64,000 nucleotides of DNA from Erythroxylum novogranatense (Eukaryota; Streptophyta; Magnoliopsida; Malpighiales; Erythroxylaceae): the NCBI GenBank assembly GCA_029891385.1, contig CM057228.1:70199523-70263522 (forward strand). Reading direction: 5' to 3'. Position 1 is the stretch's first letter, and the number at the start of each line of letters is the position of its first letter. The notes under the pieces were generated by a model. The model was given only the letters and a program-made list of their open reading frames with translations, did not search any database and was not told the DNA's origin. Made by a program: the position numbers and the translations under genes. This document shows, piece after piece, positions 37,778-49,322 of the stretch.

Positions 37778-40700
37778 TGTTGGACCCCGAACTTTTGATG
37801 AAAATTAGAAATATTAAAATGAATTTAAAGTGAGAAAGAATTGGTGAGAATGAGAATGAATTTAAGGAAATTTGATGAACTTAAGAAAAATTTATGAGAA
37901 ATGAATTGTTTAATTTTGAGGACTTTAATATTTGAATGAATTTATATGGATTATAAGAGAAAAGTGGATGAGTTGATTGAAATGAAGTTAAATAGCAAGA
38001 ATTAAAAAGAAAAAATGTGAAAATTTGAAGAATTTAGAAAGTTTGACTTTTTGGAGAGAGAATGTTTGACTTTGAGAGTTGACTTTTGATTTAGGTAAAA
38101 TTTGATAAAATGATCTAAATGAAACTTGTAGATTATGTTAAGAGCTTTCTGTATCCATAAAGTTGGTAATTTTTCGATATCGGGAGTGAAAGTTATGATC
38201 AGTCAAAGTTTATGTGTGCTAGGGTTGACTTTTGACTTTAAGTATGACTTTAACTGAGAAATTAACCTAGTTAGAGGTTAATTGAGCTTTGATGTTCATC
38301 ATGAAAATTTAAGGATTTTTTTTATCTTTATTCCGATATAAAGTATGCAATTTTTCGATCTTGGAATAATAAGTTATGATTTTTACAAGTTTATATTGTG
38401 GTTTTAGCATGATTATTAGAGGATAATATCTTTGACCAAAAAATGGACTCCCGTAGGAGTCAAATTGATTTTTATGTCCTTCGTGGAAGATGTAGTGCTT
38501 CCTTCAAGCTTTCTATAGAGACTAAGTTTGTCAAAATTGGAGTCCGGGATTAAGAGTCATGAATTTCGGAAGTTTTGGGTTTTTATGTGGAAAACAAAAA
38601 AAAGAAAATGAAGTACCCCCGTCGCTAGGGCGACGCGTCGCCGTAGCGATGGCGGGCGTTTGGCTCGCGTCGCTAGGGCGACGCATCGCCGTAGCAATGG
38701 CGGGCGTTCGGCTCGCGTCGCTAAGGCGACGCGTCGCCGTAGCGACCGCACCCTATCCTCGCCCTAATACGACGTCGTTTTGCTCCTTTAGTTTTCTTGC
38801 TTTCTCCTCCAATCCGACCTTTGTTCACTGTTTTGCTCATATCTTTTCCGTCCGACATCTGATTGAGTTGATTCTTGCGGCGTTGGATTTCTAAGACAAT
38901 TATATACATCCTCATAGAAATTTGTGAATTTTTGAGATTAAATTAATGGTGATTAATTTAATCAAATTGAGTCGGGAAATTTTCTGAGCATAGTGCAGTA
39001 TTTTGTGAAATTCGGGATCTGTAGAGATCCGATTGAAGTGATTCTTGAGGCGAAATAAAGATAAGACAAAGGGCTACAAATCATATGAAGACATGGAATG
39101 TCAATTTTTCCCCTAAGACTTTTAATTTCTGAATTTAAGTTCGGATTAGGGTGAAATTTTTGGATTAGGAACATCTGAGAGTATTTTGAGCATAACTTTT
39201 GATCTGGGAATTGAAATGAGGCTATTCTTGTTTTGAATTAAACTAGAGACATAAGGCTACAATTGTTATGAAGACATCGAGTTTCAATTCTGGGATTAAG
39301 AATGTGAACTTTCGGACGGAAATAATCATACATGGAAAATGTGTTAGAATATGGATATACCCAAACTGTTTTGCGTATAACTTTTGGTGTAGTGATCCGA
39401 ATTGAGCGCAGTCAGTGGCGTTGGATTTGTATGATTGAGAGGAACATTTTTCAAGAAGGAAGTTTTAACAAATTCCTTCAAATCGATAGTGCGAATCAAA
39501 ACCGCAAGTGAAAATGGCATAAAGTAACATATGAGGGGCATTTTGGTCTTTTTATCAAAATTTTAATGACATGGCATTATTTATACTATGAGCTGTCGTT
39601 TAAGTAGAAGAATCACGATGATTCTTGTAGAGAAGAGAAGAAAATAAGAAAAGGAAGAGAAGAAGATGGAGTTTTCTTTAAGGTGAGAGAGGAAGCAAGT
39701 TTTGATTTTTCTGCTTGATTTTGGGATTTTGAGAGTGTTACAAGAGAAAGGAAGATGGGAAGTGAAGAGAGCTTCCTTTCAAGCTAGGAAAATTCAATTT
39801 GGTGGAGAAATGAGGTAAGGAAAATTTTCAACTTTGAGATTTTGTTGAATTTTTTAATGAGAAATATAGATAATGATATGAGTTTTGATTTATGAAGTTG
39901 ATTTTGAAATATATGCTTTAGGTTGGGTTTAATTTTGGATGGAAATTTGTTTAAAGTTTAGGCAAAATTTTATGGTTGAGGATTTAGTGAAATTTTGGTG
40001 TAGAATTAAAGATAATAATATGGGTTTGTGGAATATGAAATTAGTTTTGAGAAAATTGTGAATTATGATATTGAATTTAGATAAATTGGTTTAGGCCAAT
40101 TTTAAGATTTGGGGACTTTCCCAAATTTTGTAAATTAAAGGTGTAGAATCATCAATAATAGCATGAATTGATGAAATATGGGATCAATTTAGAAGAAATT
40201 ATGTTTTATGAGATTGAATTTGAATGTATTGGTTTAGGCCAATTTTGAAAATTGGGGATTTTCAAAATTGGAGATTGAAATAGCTTGAATTTATATGGAA
40301 TTGGTGTTTTCTAAGTTTAATTTGAGTAAGTAAGTGATTTATGATATTGAATTTGACTAGTTCGGTTTAGGTCAAATTTGGACTTTGGGGCTTTTAGAAA
40401 TTATGGTTTTAGAAAGCTTGAAAATATGGTGCTTATGAATTTCCTATAGTTAAGTTTGAGAATTATGCAAATTATGATGATGAATTTGGATATTTATGGC
40501 TTAGGAATTTTAAGTTAAAGAAAGAAGGAGGAATTTGGAGAATTGACGATTTGGACAAGCTTCCGCATTAATTCGAGGTGGGTAGCATATTTATATTTTG
40601 ATCTGTAAGTTTAATCTGAATTTTGAAAATTAAAGAAAGCAAAATGTGAAATTTTGATAAATTATTGTTTTGTAAATGTTTGAAATTATGATTTCGAATG

Positions 40701-41059
40701 TTTTCTGGAAAATTTTATAAGCTTAAATTCATTGTTTTAAATGATTTGATAAATTGATAGAAATTTCGAAAGTGCATTTGTTGTGTATGCATTATTCAAT
40801 TGCTGAAATTATTGTTTGATTGAATGATGTGATTGTTGAATTTAGTGAGCGATAGATTGAATAAATTGAGTTGTATGCATTTTGTGAAAAATTTGAAGAA
40901 AAGTAAGATTTTGAAAAGTGCCTTGGGCAATTGAATCTTTGTTTTCGTTACGTGTTATGTGGGTTCGGTTAGGTCCTTTGGTGAGTCATTGCTGTCTCTA
41001 TTGTATAGCCTTTGCTTGCTGCCCGCTAGTGGCACGGAGCTCGATTTCGGACTCCTCTT
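37778..41059 (+). repeat. E9 LTR copy 2, left part
   Basis: Starts TGTTGGACCCCGAAC, contains the 48-bp GC-rich repeat (38621-38750), TATA-like TTATTTATACTA (39577-39588), GAG|GTAAGG at about 39816 and GAG|GTGGGTAGC at 40578. Interrupted at 41059 by E10; resumes at 53017. Confidence 0.93.
38621..38750. repeat. 48-bp GC-rich repeat x3 with palindromic core, E9
   Basis: Three units starting GTCGCT at 38621, 38669 and 38717 (period 48 bp); each contains GGCGACGCGTCGCC or a variant, a perfect palindrome. Same three units at 55759, 55807 and 55855 in LTR copy 3. The 48-bp period keeps reading frames open and makes false ORFs. Confidence 0.92.
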
Positions 41060-41959
41060 TGTAGCATCCGCTTCCGATGCGATGAGCATCGTGTTATGAG
41101 TGTAGAGTTGTTAGTGCTTAATTTGTGATCGAGTGTTTTGTGGCCTCGATTTTAGAGATAGATCATTTTGCACATGCATATACATAGTGACATGTATTCA
41201 TGATTGTTCGGCATTTGATAGTGATTGTGTTTGGAAAAGTGAAATTGAGATGATTTTGTGAATTGTGATTATTTAAAATGTTGAAATAATTGGGTTAATG
41301 AAATCTTGCGATTATGAATTTTGGTGAAATTATTGTATTTGTATATGCTGGTAAATTTATGGTGTATTGGAAGATATATTTATAGTTGGGAGCAAGAATT
41401 AATTAAATGAAGTGTTGGAGATAGTTTGGTTATATTGGAAAGGGAGAACTAAATGGAGTTAGTTCAAAAGTAACTAAGTTATAGTTTATTCATTAAGAAA
41501 GTGACATGTGTACTTGGACTTTGTACCTAGCTAGGAGTAGGTGGTCACTATTCCTTGAGGGCTGATGGGTTAAGTCTTGTCAAGCCTTCTTTATTCATTT
41601 TCTTCCAAAACTTTTCTCTCGGAGACATAGAGCTTTCCTACCCAAATTATCTTCTAAGGGACTTTGGTGTTCTTTCTTTCTTTCACCAACCTTTCTCTAC
41701 CTTTGGTGTTGTCGACTCTAAGGAGAATCCATAAGCTGATCTTTTAGTGTGGAGTTTAGAGCTTGAAGATCTGTTTGAGTTCTCAACAGTAAGTGTTAGA
41801 GAAACCCCTTTGCATTAGAGATTTATGAAATAAAGTTGAGAGATTTCTGTCGTTTTCATGGAAAGATGTATTTCATGTGTTTGTTCATAAATCCTGGGTA
41901 GTTGGGGAGGAATAAATTCTGTTATAGTGTTAAATGAGTGGTTGAGAAAACTTTTAGTG

Positions 41960-42835
41960 TTCGGTGATATGTCCTGGAAAGGAAAATCAGCTGAAGCGAA
42001 AATCAGCTGAAGGAAAATCAGTTGAAGCAAAAGCAGACGATATGGACGTGATATCGATAGATTTAGACAAAATTTCCTTCTTGAAAGTTGTAGATCTTTC
42101 TTTTCTCTATGAGATAGATGTCAAGTTTGTCCAATTTGGATATTGGAGTCAAAAGATATGATCTATATAAGTGGACATGTTCTGAAGCGAAAACCAACTG
42201 AAAGGAAAATCAGCTGAAGCGAAAATCAGCTGAAGGAAAATCAGCTGAAGCAAAAGTAGACGATATGAACGTGATATCGATAGATTTAGACAAACTTTCC
42301 TTCTTGAAAGTTGTAGATCATTCTTTTCTCTATGAGATAGATGTCAAGTTTGTCCAATTTGGATATTGGAGTCAAAAGATATGATCTATATAAGTGGACA
42401 TGTTCTGAAGCGAAAACCAGCTGAAAGGAAAATCAGCTGAAGCGAAAATCAGCTGAAGGAAAATCAGCTGAAGCAAAAGCAGACGATATGGACGTGATAT
42501 CGATAGATTTAGACAAAATTTCCTTCTTGAAAGTTGTAGATCTTTCTTTTCTCTATGAGATAGATGCCAAGTTTGTCCAATTTGGATATCGGAGTCAAAA
42601 GATATGATCTATATAAGTGGACATGTTCTGGGCAGAAAAAATCAGCTGAAGGAAAAATCAGAAGGAAGGAAAAATCAGCTGAAGCGAAAACCAGCTGAAG
42701 CGAAAACCAGTTGAAGGAAAAACCAGCTGAAGCAAAAATCAGCTGAAGTGAAAATCAGCTGAAGCAAAAATCAGCTGAAGCAAAAATCAGCTGAAGCGAA
42801 AACCAGCTGAAGCAAAAATCAGACGGAAGGAAAGC
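41960..42835 (+). repeat. Two-level tandem repeat in E10 5' LTR
   Basis: Short units AAAATCAGCTGAAGCG (15-16 bp) in clusters, alternating with a block beginning GACGATATGGACGTGATATC at about 42035, 42259 and 42482, giving a ~222-bp higher-order unit repeated three times. The counterpart at 50245-51080 has the same order, with many CAGCTG sites shortened to CAGTG. Confidence 0.93.
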
Positions 42836-43509
42836 GATGCATGCATAGATCAGTGTTTTGAGGATAACTTGAGTTATAGAACTCCAAATGACCTGATTCT
42901 TGAAGCATTGGATTCCTAACACATTTCTTAATCTCTCCACAAACAATTTATGGGTTTTAGTATTAAATTGGAAATGATTAAGTGAGTCAAACTAAGGGTA
43001 TTGGTGGAGGAACATGAACTAGATGTTTTCTTGAACATGTTTGGTGATGTGATGATATCTTGGTCTATGGTATTCCAATTAAGGTGATACTTGATTCGTT
43101 ATGAACTAGAAAGAGGTCTATCATTGTGATAAAGATTGAGAGTTTGAATTTTGATTTACGGGATTGCAAGTATCGAAGAGAGTCCATTATAGTTTAATGT
43201 GACCAAAGAGTTACGTTGTAACTAGCGGAGTATGATTAGAGTTTGAGTGAGTGAAATTGAATTAAAGGGAATGCTATTGACCTAGTGAATAGTGAATTTT
43301 GGTTGTAAAGTGAGCGATAGCGAATTGGGTTTAGTGCGGTAGAATCATGAACATGCATCATACAAGTTTGAATTAAAGACATGTGCATTATTGAATATCT
43401 TTAATTGAGCACCTAGTGATGAGAAATTGTTTGATTGTTTTAGAGGCTCCGTTGGATCGTCGGACCACGGATATTCTTTGGGACTTCAGGCGTAGCTCGG
43501 AAGTTACTG

Positions 43510-44369
43510 GTGAGTAACCTAGTTGGTTCCTCGACTTTTAAGTGATTATATGTCTTTGTGAATATGTATAAATTAAGTGTAAAGGTGAGTGATATACATG
43601 TGAAGTGAATGAGCTAAATGCGATAAGTGTTAGTGATTGTACCAAGTGTGATCTACATAAATGTGAATTCATGTGAATGAGAATCGGTGTATATAATTGT
43701 GAATAAGAGCTCTGATTGTGACAAGTGAGTGAAGTGAGATAAATGTGCTAGTATTTGTGTAAGTGTGGCGCATGCCTAGCATGATATGAGCGGTAAAATT
43801 TACCGTTGTGACTAGAGCACAGTGATTGAGCTTTGAGCTCGATTATCGGTGAGAGGGCCTAGAGCCAAATCGGCGATGAGTGCATACCAGAGGGCTCTCT
43901 ACTTGCCTAAATTGTGATCATTGTGAAAGGAATAGTGCATACCCAGAGGCTCTCCTATCCCTAAAGTGAGTGGGCAGAAGTGCATACCACGAGGGCTCTC
44001 CTACTTGCCAAAAATGTGAATATAAATGCTCATCACAACAATGTCATAACAAGAGACTTTGCATACATATGCATCTGAGTGTATAGTGTGATGGAGAATC
44101 ACGAGTGACATCTGAAAAATGTGGATTGATATGTGATATTGTAATTGTGTAAATTGTGAAGTGTAATGTGAGAATTATGTGATGGTGTAAAGTGCGCATT
44201 GTGATATTGCGTGTGATATAATATAATGTGTAAATTGTGAATAGTGTTTATAAAGCGTTAAAGTGTAATTTGAGATATAGTATATGTATATGCATGTGTT
44301 GGATGAACCATCAATGATGGTTTCTCATTGAGTTCGCAAACTCACCCAACATTGCAATATATTTTTCGA
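43510..44369 (+). other. Putative LTR intron, E10 5' LTR (about 860 nt)
   Basis: Donor ACTG|GTGAGTAACCTAG at 43510. The acceptor site reads TTTTTCGAGAC here but TTTTTCAG|GACAG in the 3' LTR (52616). Confidence 0.45.
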
Positions 44370-44758
44370 GACGATGTCGGTGGGACTCTAGCTCCGGGAT
44401 AGGCGTTTGCGGTGAGTGTTCGTGATCAAGGCGTGATGGATCATAGGTCGGTCATTGGGGTGACTTCTTTTGGGAACATTGTTTTGGGATGACTTAGTAT
44501 AGACGTTTGTATCGGTTTCCTTTTGAGATGTATTTAGCTTTGTAGGGAGGCGATAGTGGTCTATATTTTGGAATTGATGTTATAAATGAATGATTATTAT
44601 GGTTTTAAATTTCAGTGATTTTCATATTGTGGAATTTAGTGTATTGATGTCATCAGTGTTTAGAGATTGTTTTCGTAGTAACACTTCCTTATCGTGGGAT
44701 ATCGTCGGAACGACCCATTGGCGTCCCAATGTGTACCTACGGTGGGCGCTACATTAGG

Positions 44759-44769
44759 TGGTATCGAGC
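44759..44769 (+). other. E10 primer binding site, one base short
   Basis: TGGTATCGAGC, i.e. TGGTATCAGAGC lacking the A of CAG; 5 bases after the LTR end at 44753. Confidence 0.85.
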
Positions 44770-44859
44770 ATGGTTTGGCATCTTTTGGGCATAGTGTGTT
44801 TTAGGCTGAATTTGGCAAAAAAAAAAGTGTAATTGATCAATTCTTATGTGTTGTAGGTC

Positions 44860-45830
44860 ATCCGTTCTTGGGGATCAAGTGGATCAACCGGTGACCTAGG
44901 ATCCGTGGGAGCTAGTAGAGAGTCCCTATGCCTCATTCGATGAGTTGCCTCCCGAGTTCCGTGAGGCGGAGCGGAGGTTCGATAAATTGCTTGCAAGGCG
45001 GCGGTTGACTTCTATGGCGAGACCGACCGTGCGGAGGTCGAGGATGGTTAGAGAGGACCGAGAGAGTCTGGATCGAGATGAGTTGTGATGCGAGGAGGGC
45101 GTTTTGACTATCTGATGTCATTGCTTGAGGTCCAACTTACCGTTGGTGGAAGGCTATTAAGGCGGTTCTTCCAGCCCTGCTTATTGACTTGGGATGATTT
45201 CTGCGGGCATTGAGAGATAATTTCATGCCCAAGGATTATCTAGAGATGAAGATGCAGAATTTCTTGGTGAGGCAGGCGGATGTCGATGGCGATTATGAGG
45301 TTGATTTAATGAGTTAGTGGGATATGCCTCTTACGTGGTCGCTTGAGTCGGATGATGCGGGAAGTTTGAGGTGGACTCAATTTTGAGATCCGTTCCGGCT
45401 TGAGCGGATATAGATTCCTTTATTTAGTTGAGGCATTGCGGTGAGAGTTGAAAAACGACGAGATGCTGATTTAGCCGAGTCTGGTCGAGGCCCCAGTGGC
45501 AAAAGACCGAAGCGGTAGTCGAGGCGATGAGTAGAGGATCTAGTAAGCGCCAAGCCGGGACTTTCTGTGTCGTCTGGCGAGGCGAGCGAGCGATTTAAGC
45601 GAGAGAGGCGATTTTCTCGATCTGGTTTGATGGCGGCCGTAGTGGTGCTAGAGGCTGGGGACGAGTATCCGCTGTGTGAGTTCTGAGAGGAGGCATAGTG
45701 GAGAGTCTTGGAGGCTCTGGAGCTTGTCTCAAGTGTGGTTCAATGGACCACCGGCTCAGAGTGTCCTTTCTTGTGGAGGCCCGATCTGCTATGACGGGTA
45801 GATCTGGCGGTCGCGACCACAGTGCAGCAG
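44860..45830 (+). pseudogene. gag: E10 gag remnant
   Basis: Capsid segment around 45120-45300 reads TYRWWKAIKAVLPALL in one frame and NFMPKDYLEMKMQNFL in another (retrotrans_gag, with the usual WW/F pattern). At about 45725-45770 a nucleocapsid knuckle reads ACLKCGSMDHRL (C-x2-C-x4-H); the final Cys is shifted in frame. Many stops. Start not determinable. Confidence 0.8.
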
Positions 45831-45989
45831 AGCCGTGGAGGTGGATCGAGGTTTGAGGGCGAGGCGGAGGCCGAGGCCGAGCAGAGGGATCGATGGTGAG
45901 ATCGAGGGACAGAGCGTGAGTGGCGGCGGTCCCGGCCGTAGTCTATGCTATGACTCGGCGGGAGGCTCGAGAGTCTCCAGATGTTGTTG

Positions 45990-46330
45990 TTGGTATGCTT
46001 CTAATTTTGGTTTTGAAGCATATGCATTGATGGATCTGGATCCACTCATTCATTTATTGCACCGCATGTGGCATGTAGATTACATTGTGATAAAGAGATT
46101 GCGGTGTGGGCTAAGGTGAGTACACCTCAGGTAGTCTGACGGTGTTGGGAGAGGTGCTGTAAGGGATGTGTGATAGTGATTGATCGGCGAGTTGAAAGAG
46201 ATCTCATAGTGCTATCCTGAGAGAGATTGATGTGATCCTAGGTATGGGTGACCATCGCCCGTAGATTTGTGATGGATTGTTATACCAAGGAGGTTGTGTT
46301 GGAATCTCTGGTCACCGAGAGCTATTTTTC
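45990..46330 (+). pseudogene. pol: E10 aspartic protease, active site frameshifted
   Basis: EAYALMD is in one frame and GSTHSFIAPHVA in the next, at 46015-46070: the DSG active-site triplet is broken by one missing base in GATCTGG (a CTG site). Downstream, VSGWMTD-like motif is not clearly visible; LCEF/VLGMD-like pieces around 46220-46300 are poor. Confidence 0.78.
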
Positions 46331-46439
46331 GAGGTATTAGTCGGTGATGCCCTAGGATGATTTCTTTTATGAGTGCCCCGAGATTGATGCGAGAGAGGAT
46401 GTGAGGCCTATTTGGCCCATGTGATCGATTCTAGAGTTG

Positions 46440-47200
46440 GCGAGAGATTAGAGGATGTCCGTGATCGGGGAGTTTCGGATGTGTTCCCGATGAGTTCTGG
46501 GTTTGCCACGGATCGGGAGGCGAGTTTGGGATAGACCTCGTTCGGTACCGCTCTATATCTATTCCTCCATATAGGATGGCACCGGTGGAACCGAGGGAGC
46601 TTAAAAGGCTCGATTCGCAGAATTATTAGATAAGGGGTTCATTAGACCCAGTGTTTCGCCTTGGGGAGCTCCAGTGTTGTTTGTGAAGAAGAAAGATGGG
46701 ACATTGAGGTTGTGTATCGATTATAGGCAGCTTAATCGGGTTACTGTCAAGAATAAGTACCCATTGCCTAGGATCGATGATTTATTTGATCAGTTGTAGG
46801 GAGCTCGAGTGTTTACTAAGTTAGACTTGAAATCAGGGTATTATCAGTTGAGGATAGCGGAGGCCGATGTGCCTAAGAGTGCATTCAGGAGTAGGTATGG
46901 GCATTTCGAGTTCTTAGTGATGCCATTTGGGTTGACTAATGCCGGCGCCTTCATGGCCTTGATGAATAAGGTCTTTCAGCCTACCTTGATCAGTTTGTGA
47001 TTGTGTTTATTGACGATATCCTAGTGTATTCGAGGTCCAGAGAGGAGCATGCGGAGCATCTGAGGAGTGTATTGCAGATTATGAGAGAGAGGCAGTTGTA
47101 TGCCAAATTTGCGAAATGTGAATTCTGGCTTGATGAGGTGGTGTTCCTAGGACACATAGTGTCCGTGAGGGTATCCAGTGGATCCTCACAAGATTGAGGC
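46440..47200 (+). pseudogene. pol: E10 reverse transcriptase
   Basis: The best preserved part of E10: [32 protein letters not shown] (46690-46740), [15 protein letters not shown] (46809-), [14 protein letters not shown], and active-site [12 protein letters not shown] at 47003-47035. A stop (TAG for the expected Gln codon CAG) at 46797 and a 1-base loss at about 46985 break the frame. Confidence 0.92.
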
Positions 47201-47800
47201 GATCTGAGTTGGGAGGTTCCGAGGCGTGTCGAGTTGAGGAGTTTCCTCGGACTAGCGAGGATATTACGGAGGTTTGTCGGGGTTCTCGGTGATCTCGACC
47301 CTTTGTGAAACTTCCGAGGAAGAGTGTGGTTTTCCGATGGGATGATGAGTGTCGAGGAGCTTTGAGGAGCTCGGCGGCGTTTGACTACGGCACGAGTGTT
47401 GGCGTTGCCATCGTGGTCCGGAGGATATGTGGTATTCGATGATGCGTCGCTTGGTTAGGTTTGGGTTGTGTCTTGATGCGGCATGGTAGAGTGATAGCGT
47501 ATGCCTCGAGACATTGAGGTCTCATGAGAGGAATTACCAAAGTCATGATTTAGAGTTGGCTGCGGTTGTGTTTGCCTCAAGATCTGGAGACATTACTTGT
47601 ATGGAGAGATGTTCCGGATCTTCACGGATCATAAAAGCTTGAGGTATCTGTTGAGTCACGAGAGTTGAATCGAGATGAGGAGATGGGTGAGTTGTTGAAG
47701 GATTACGATCGCACTATTGAGTACCACCCGGGAAGGCCAATGTGGTGGCGATGCCTGAGTAGGAGATCGCATGGTAGTGTAGCTCGATTCAGTGTCGAGG
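47201..47800 (+). pseudogene. pol: E10 RNase H
   Basis: SFLGLAR-like at 47240, [11 protein letters not shown] at 47540-47575 (catalytic Glu retained), [17 protein letters not shown] at 47598-47650 (Asp retained), then DYDRTIEYHPG tether at 47700. The first Asp (YSDAS) is read as VFDDAS at about 47430, where CAGTGAT appears as CGATGAT. Confidence 0.88.
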
Positions 47801-47879
47801 TTGCGTGCCTAGTTCGATTGAGAGCACTTAATGTGCAGATGGATTTGGCTCGGGATGGAGCCTTGGCAGCTACTCGAGA

Positions 47880-48945
47880 TTGAGACCGATGTTGCAGGAT
47901 CGGATCCGGCGATTCGAGGATCGGGACCCGTGTTAGTGAGATTGATGGATAGAGTCGAGCGGGGTTGATTGCTGAATTTGAGTTGAGAGATGGGACTCTT
48001 TGGATGGGTCGAGATTGTGTGTGCCTAATGTGGGTGGTGAGACAAGAGATTTTAGAGAGGCGCATGTAGCCGCTTATGCGATGCACCGGAGTCACCAAGA
48101 TGTATAATACTCTCAAGTTGCATTTTGGTGGCGGTATGAAGAGACAAGTGGCGAGTTTGTTTTCGATGTTTGGCGTGCCAGTGAGTTAAGGTGAGCACGG
48201 GCCCGATGGGTAAGTTGCATTCGTTGCCCATTCCGGAGTGGAAGTGGGAGTGAATCACTATGGATTTTATTATGGGGTTGCCGAGGACGCCGAGGCAGGA
48301 TGATGCGATCTGGGTCATAGTGGACCGATTGACCAAGTCGGCTCATTTCTTGCCAGTGCGAGAGAACAATACTCTCGATCAATTGGCTCAGAAGTATGTG
48401 ACAGAGATTGTGCGACTGCATGGGGTCCCAGTGTCTATAGTGTCTGATCGGGATCTCAGATTTACTTGAGGTTACGGAGGAACTGCGATCATACCGGGTT
48501 CGAGGTGAACTTTAGTCTGACGTTTCATCCTCGAATGATGGGCGAGTGAGAGGACTATCAAGACTGCTGAGGATATTTGAGAGCTTGTGTATTAGAGTTC
48601 AAAGGTGCTTGGGATCAATACTTGGCTCGATTGAGTTTCGTACAATAATCGATGCAGGCAAGATTGGGATGGCACCGTATGAGGCCTTGTATGGCGGTAG
48701 TGCAGATCACCTCTTCTTTGGGATGAAGAGGGTGTGAGGATGCTTGAGGGCCCCGAGCTGATCCAGGATCTGATGGATAACGTGAGAGTGATTAGGAGTC
48801 GCATTAAGGCGGCTCGGGATAGATGAAGAGTTATTTGGATCAAGATCGACGAGAGATAGAGTATCTTTGTGGGTGATAGAGTGTTCCTTCGAGTGTCTCC
48901 TTGGAGAGGAGTTACGAGGTTTGGCCGTAAGGGCAAGTTGAGTCC
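47880..48945 (+). pseudogene. pol: E10 integrase remnant
   Basis: 48225-48470 gives [38 protein letters not shown] and [10 protein letters not shown] (two of the three catalytic Asp/Glu positions). Beyond 48470 the frame is broken; FHPRMMGE-like at 48525 marks the Glu region, and MAPYEALYG follows at 48669. The zinc site around 48090-48180 is damaged. Confidence 0.88.
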
Positions 48946-49265
48946 CGTTATATCGGCCCGTATGAGATTCTTGAGAGGATTGGACCATTAGCCTATAGAT
49001 TGGCGTTGCCTAGTGAGATGTCCCGGTTACGATGTTTTTCATGTGAGTATGCTCGGAGATACCGCTCGGACCGTCGCATGTGATTCCGCCAAGAGATTGA
49101 GATAGCAAGTGATATGAGTTATATTGAGGGCAGATGCAGATTATCGGATCGTGGGTCAAGCAATTGAGGGCGGGTGATTCCATTGGTGAAAGTCCTATGG
49201 AAGAACCATTCTTCGAGAAGGCAACTTGGGAGGCGAGGAGCACATGAGGAGGCAAGTACCCATCA
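48946..49265 (+). pseudogene. pol: E10 C-terminal region with decayed chromodomain
   Basis: ALPSEM-like and FHVSMLR-like text at 49000-49060, then VLWKNHSSEKATWEA at about 49192-49237, the same motif as the E8 chromodomain. Identifies E10 as a chromovirus. Confidence 0.82.
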
Positions 49266-49299
49266 TGCATTCGACCGGTCGGTATGAAATTCGGACGAA

Positions 49300-49322
49300 A
49301 TTTTCTTTTAGGAGGGGAGAAT
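49300..49322 (+). other. E10 polypurine tract
   Basis: TTTTAGGAGGGGAGAAT directly before the LTR start TGTAGCATCCC. Confidence 0.88.

Larger units (their letters stand above)
41060..44753 (+). repeat. E10 5' LTR
   Basis: TGTAGCATCC...GGGCGCTACA. TATA-like GATATATTTATAG at 41373-41385; CAACAGTAAGTG donor-like at about 41786; 220-bp and 15-bp repeats at 41960-42830; three copies of AGTGCATACC...GAGGGCTCTC at 43875-43990 about 65 bp apart; inverted-repeat module 44303-44370. Confidence 0.95.

Noticed and set aside
38559..38894. 111-codon ORF with a 16-residue repeat, also at 55697-56032
   Set aside because: The 48-bp GC-rich repeat is a multiple of three, so frames stay open by chance; it lies in an LTR and has no gene signals.
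45835..46119. 94-codon ORF in E10
   Set aside because: Shifted reading of the gag tail into the protease; only the end contains the protease text.
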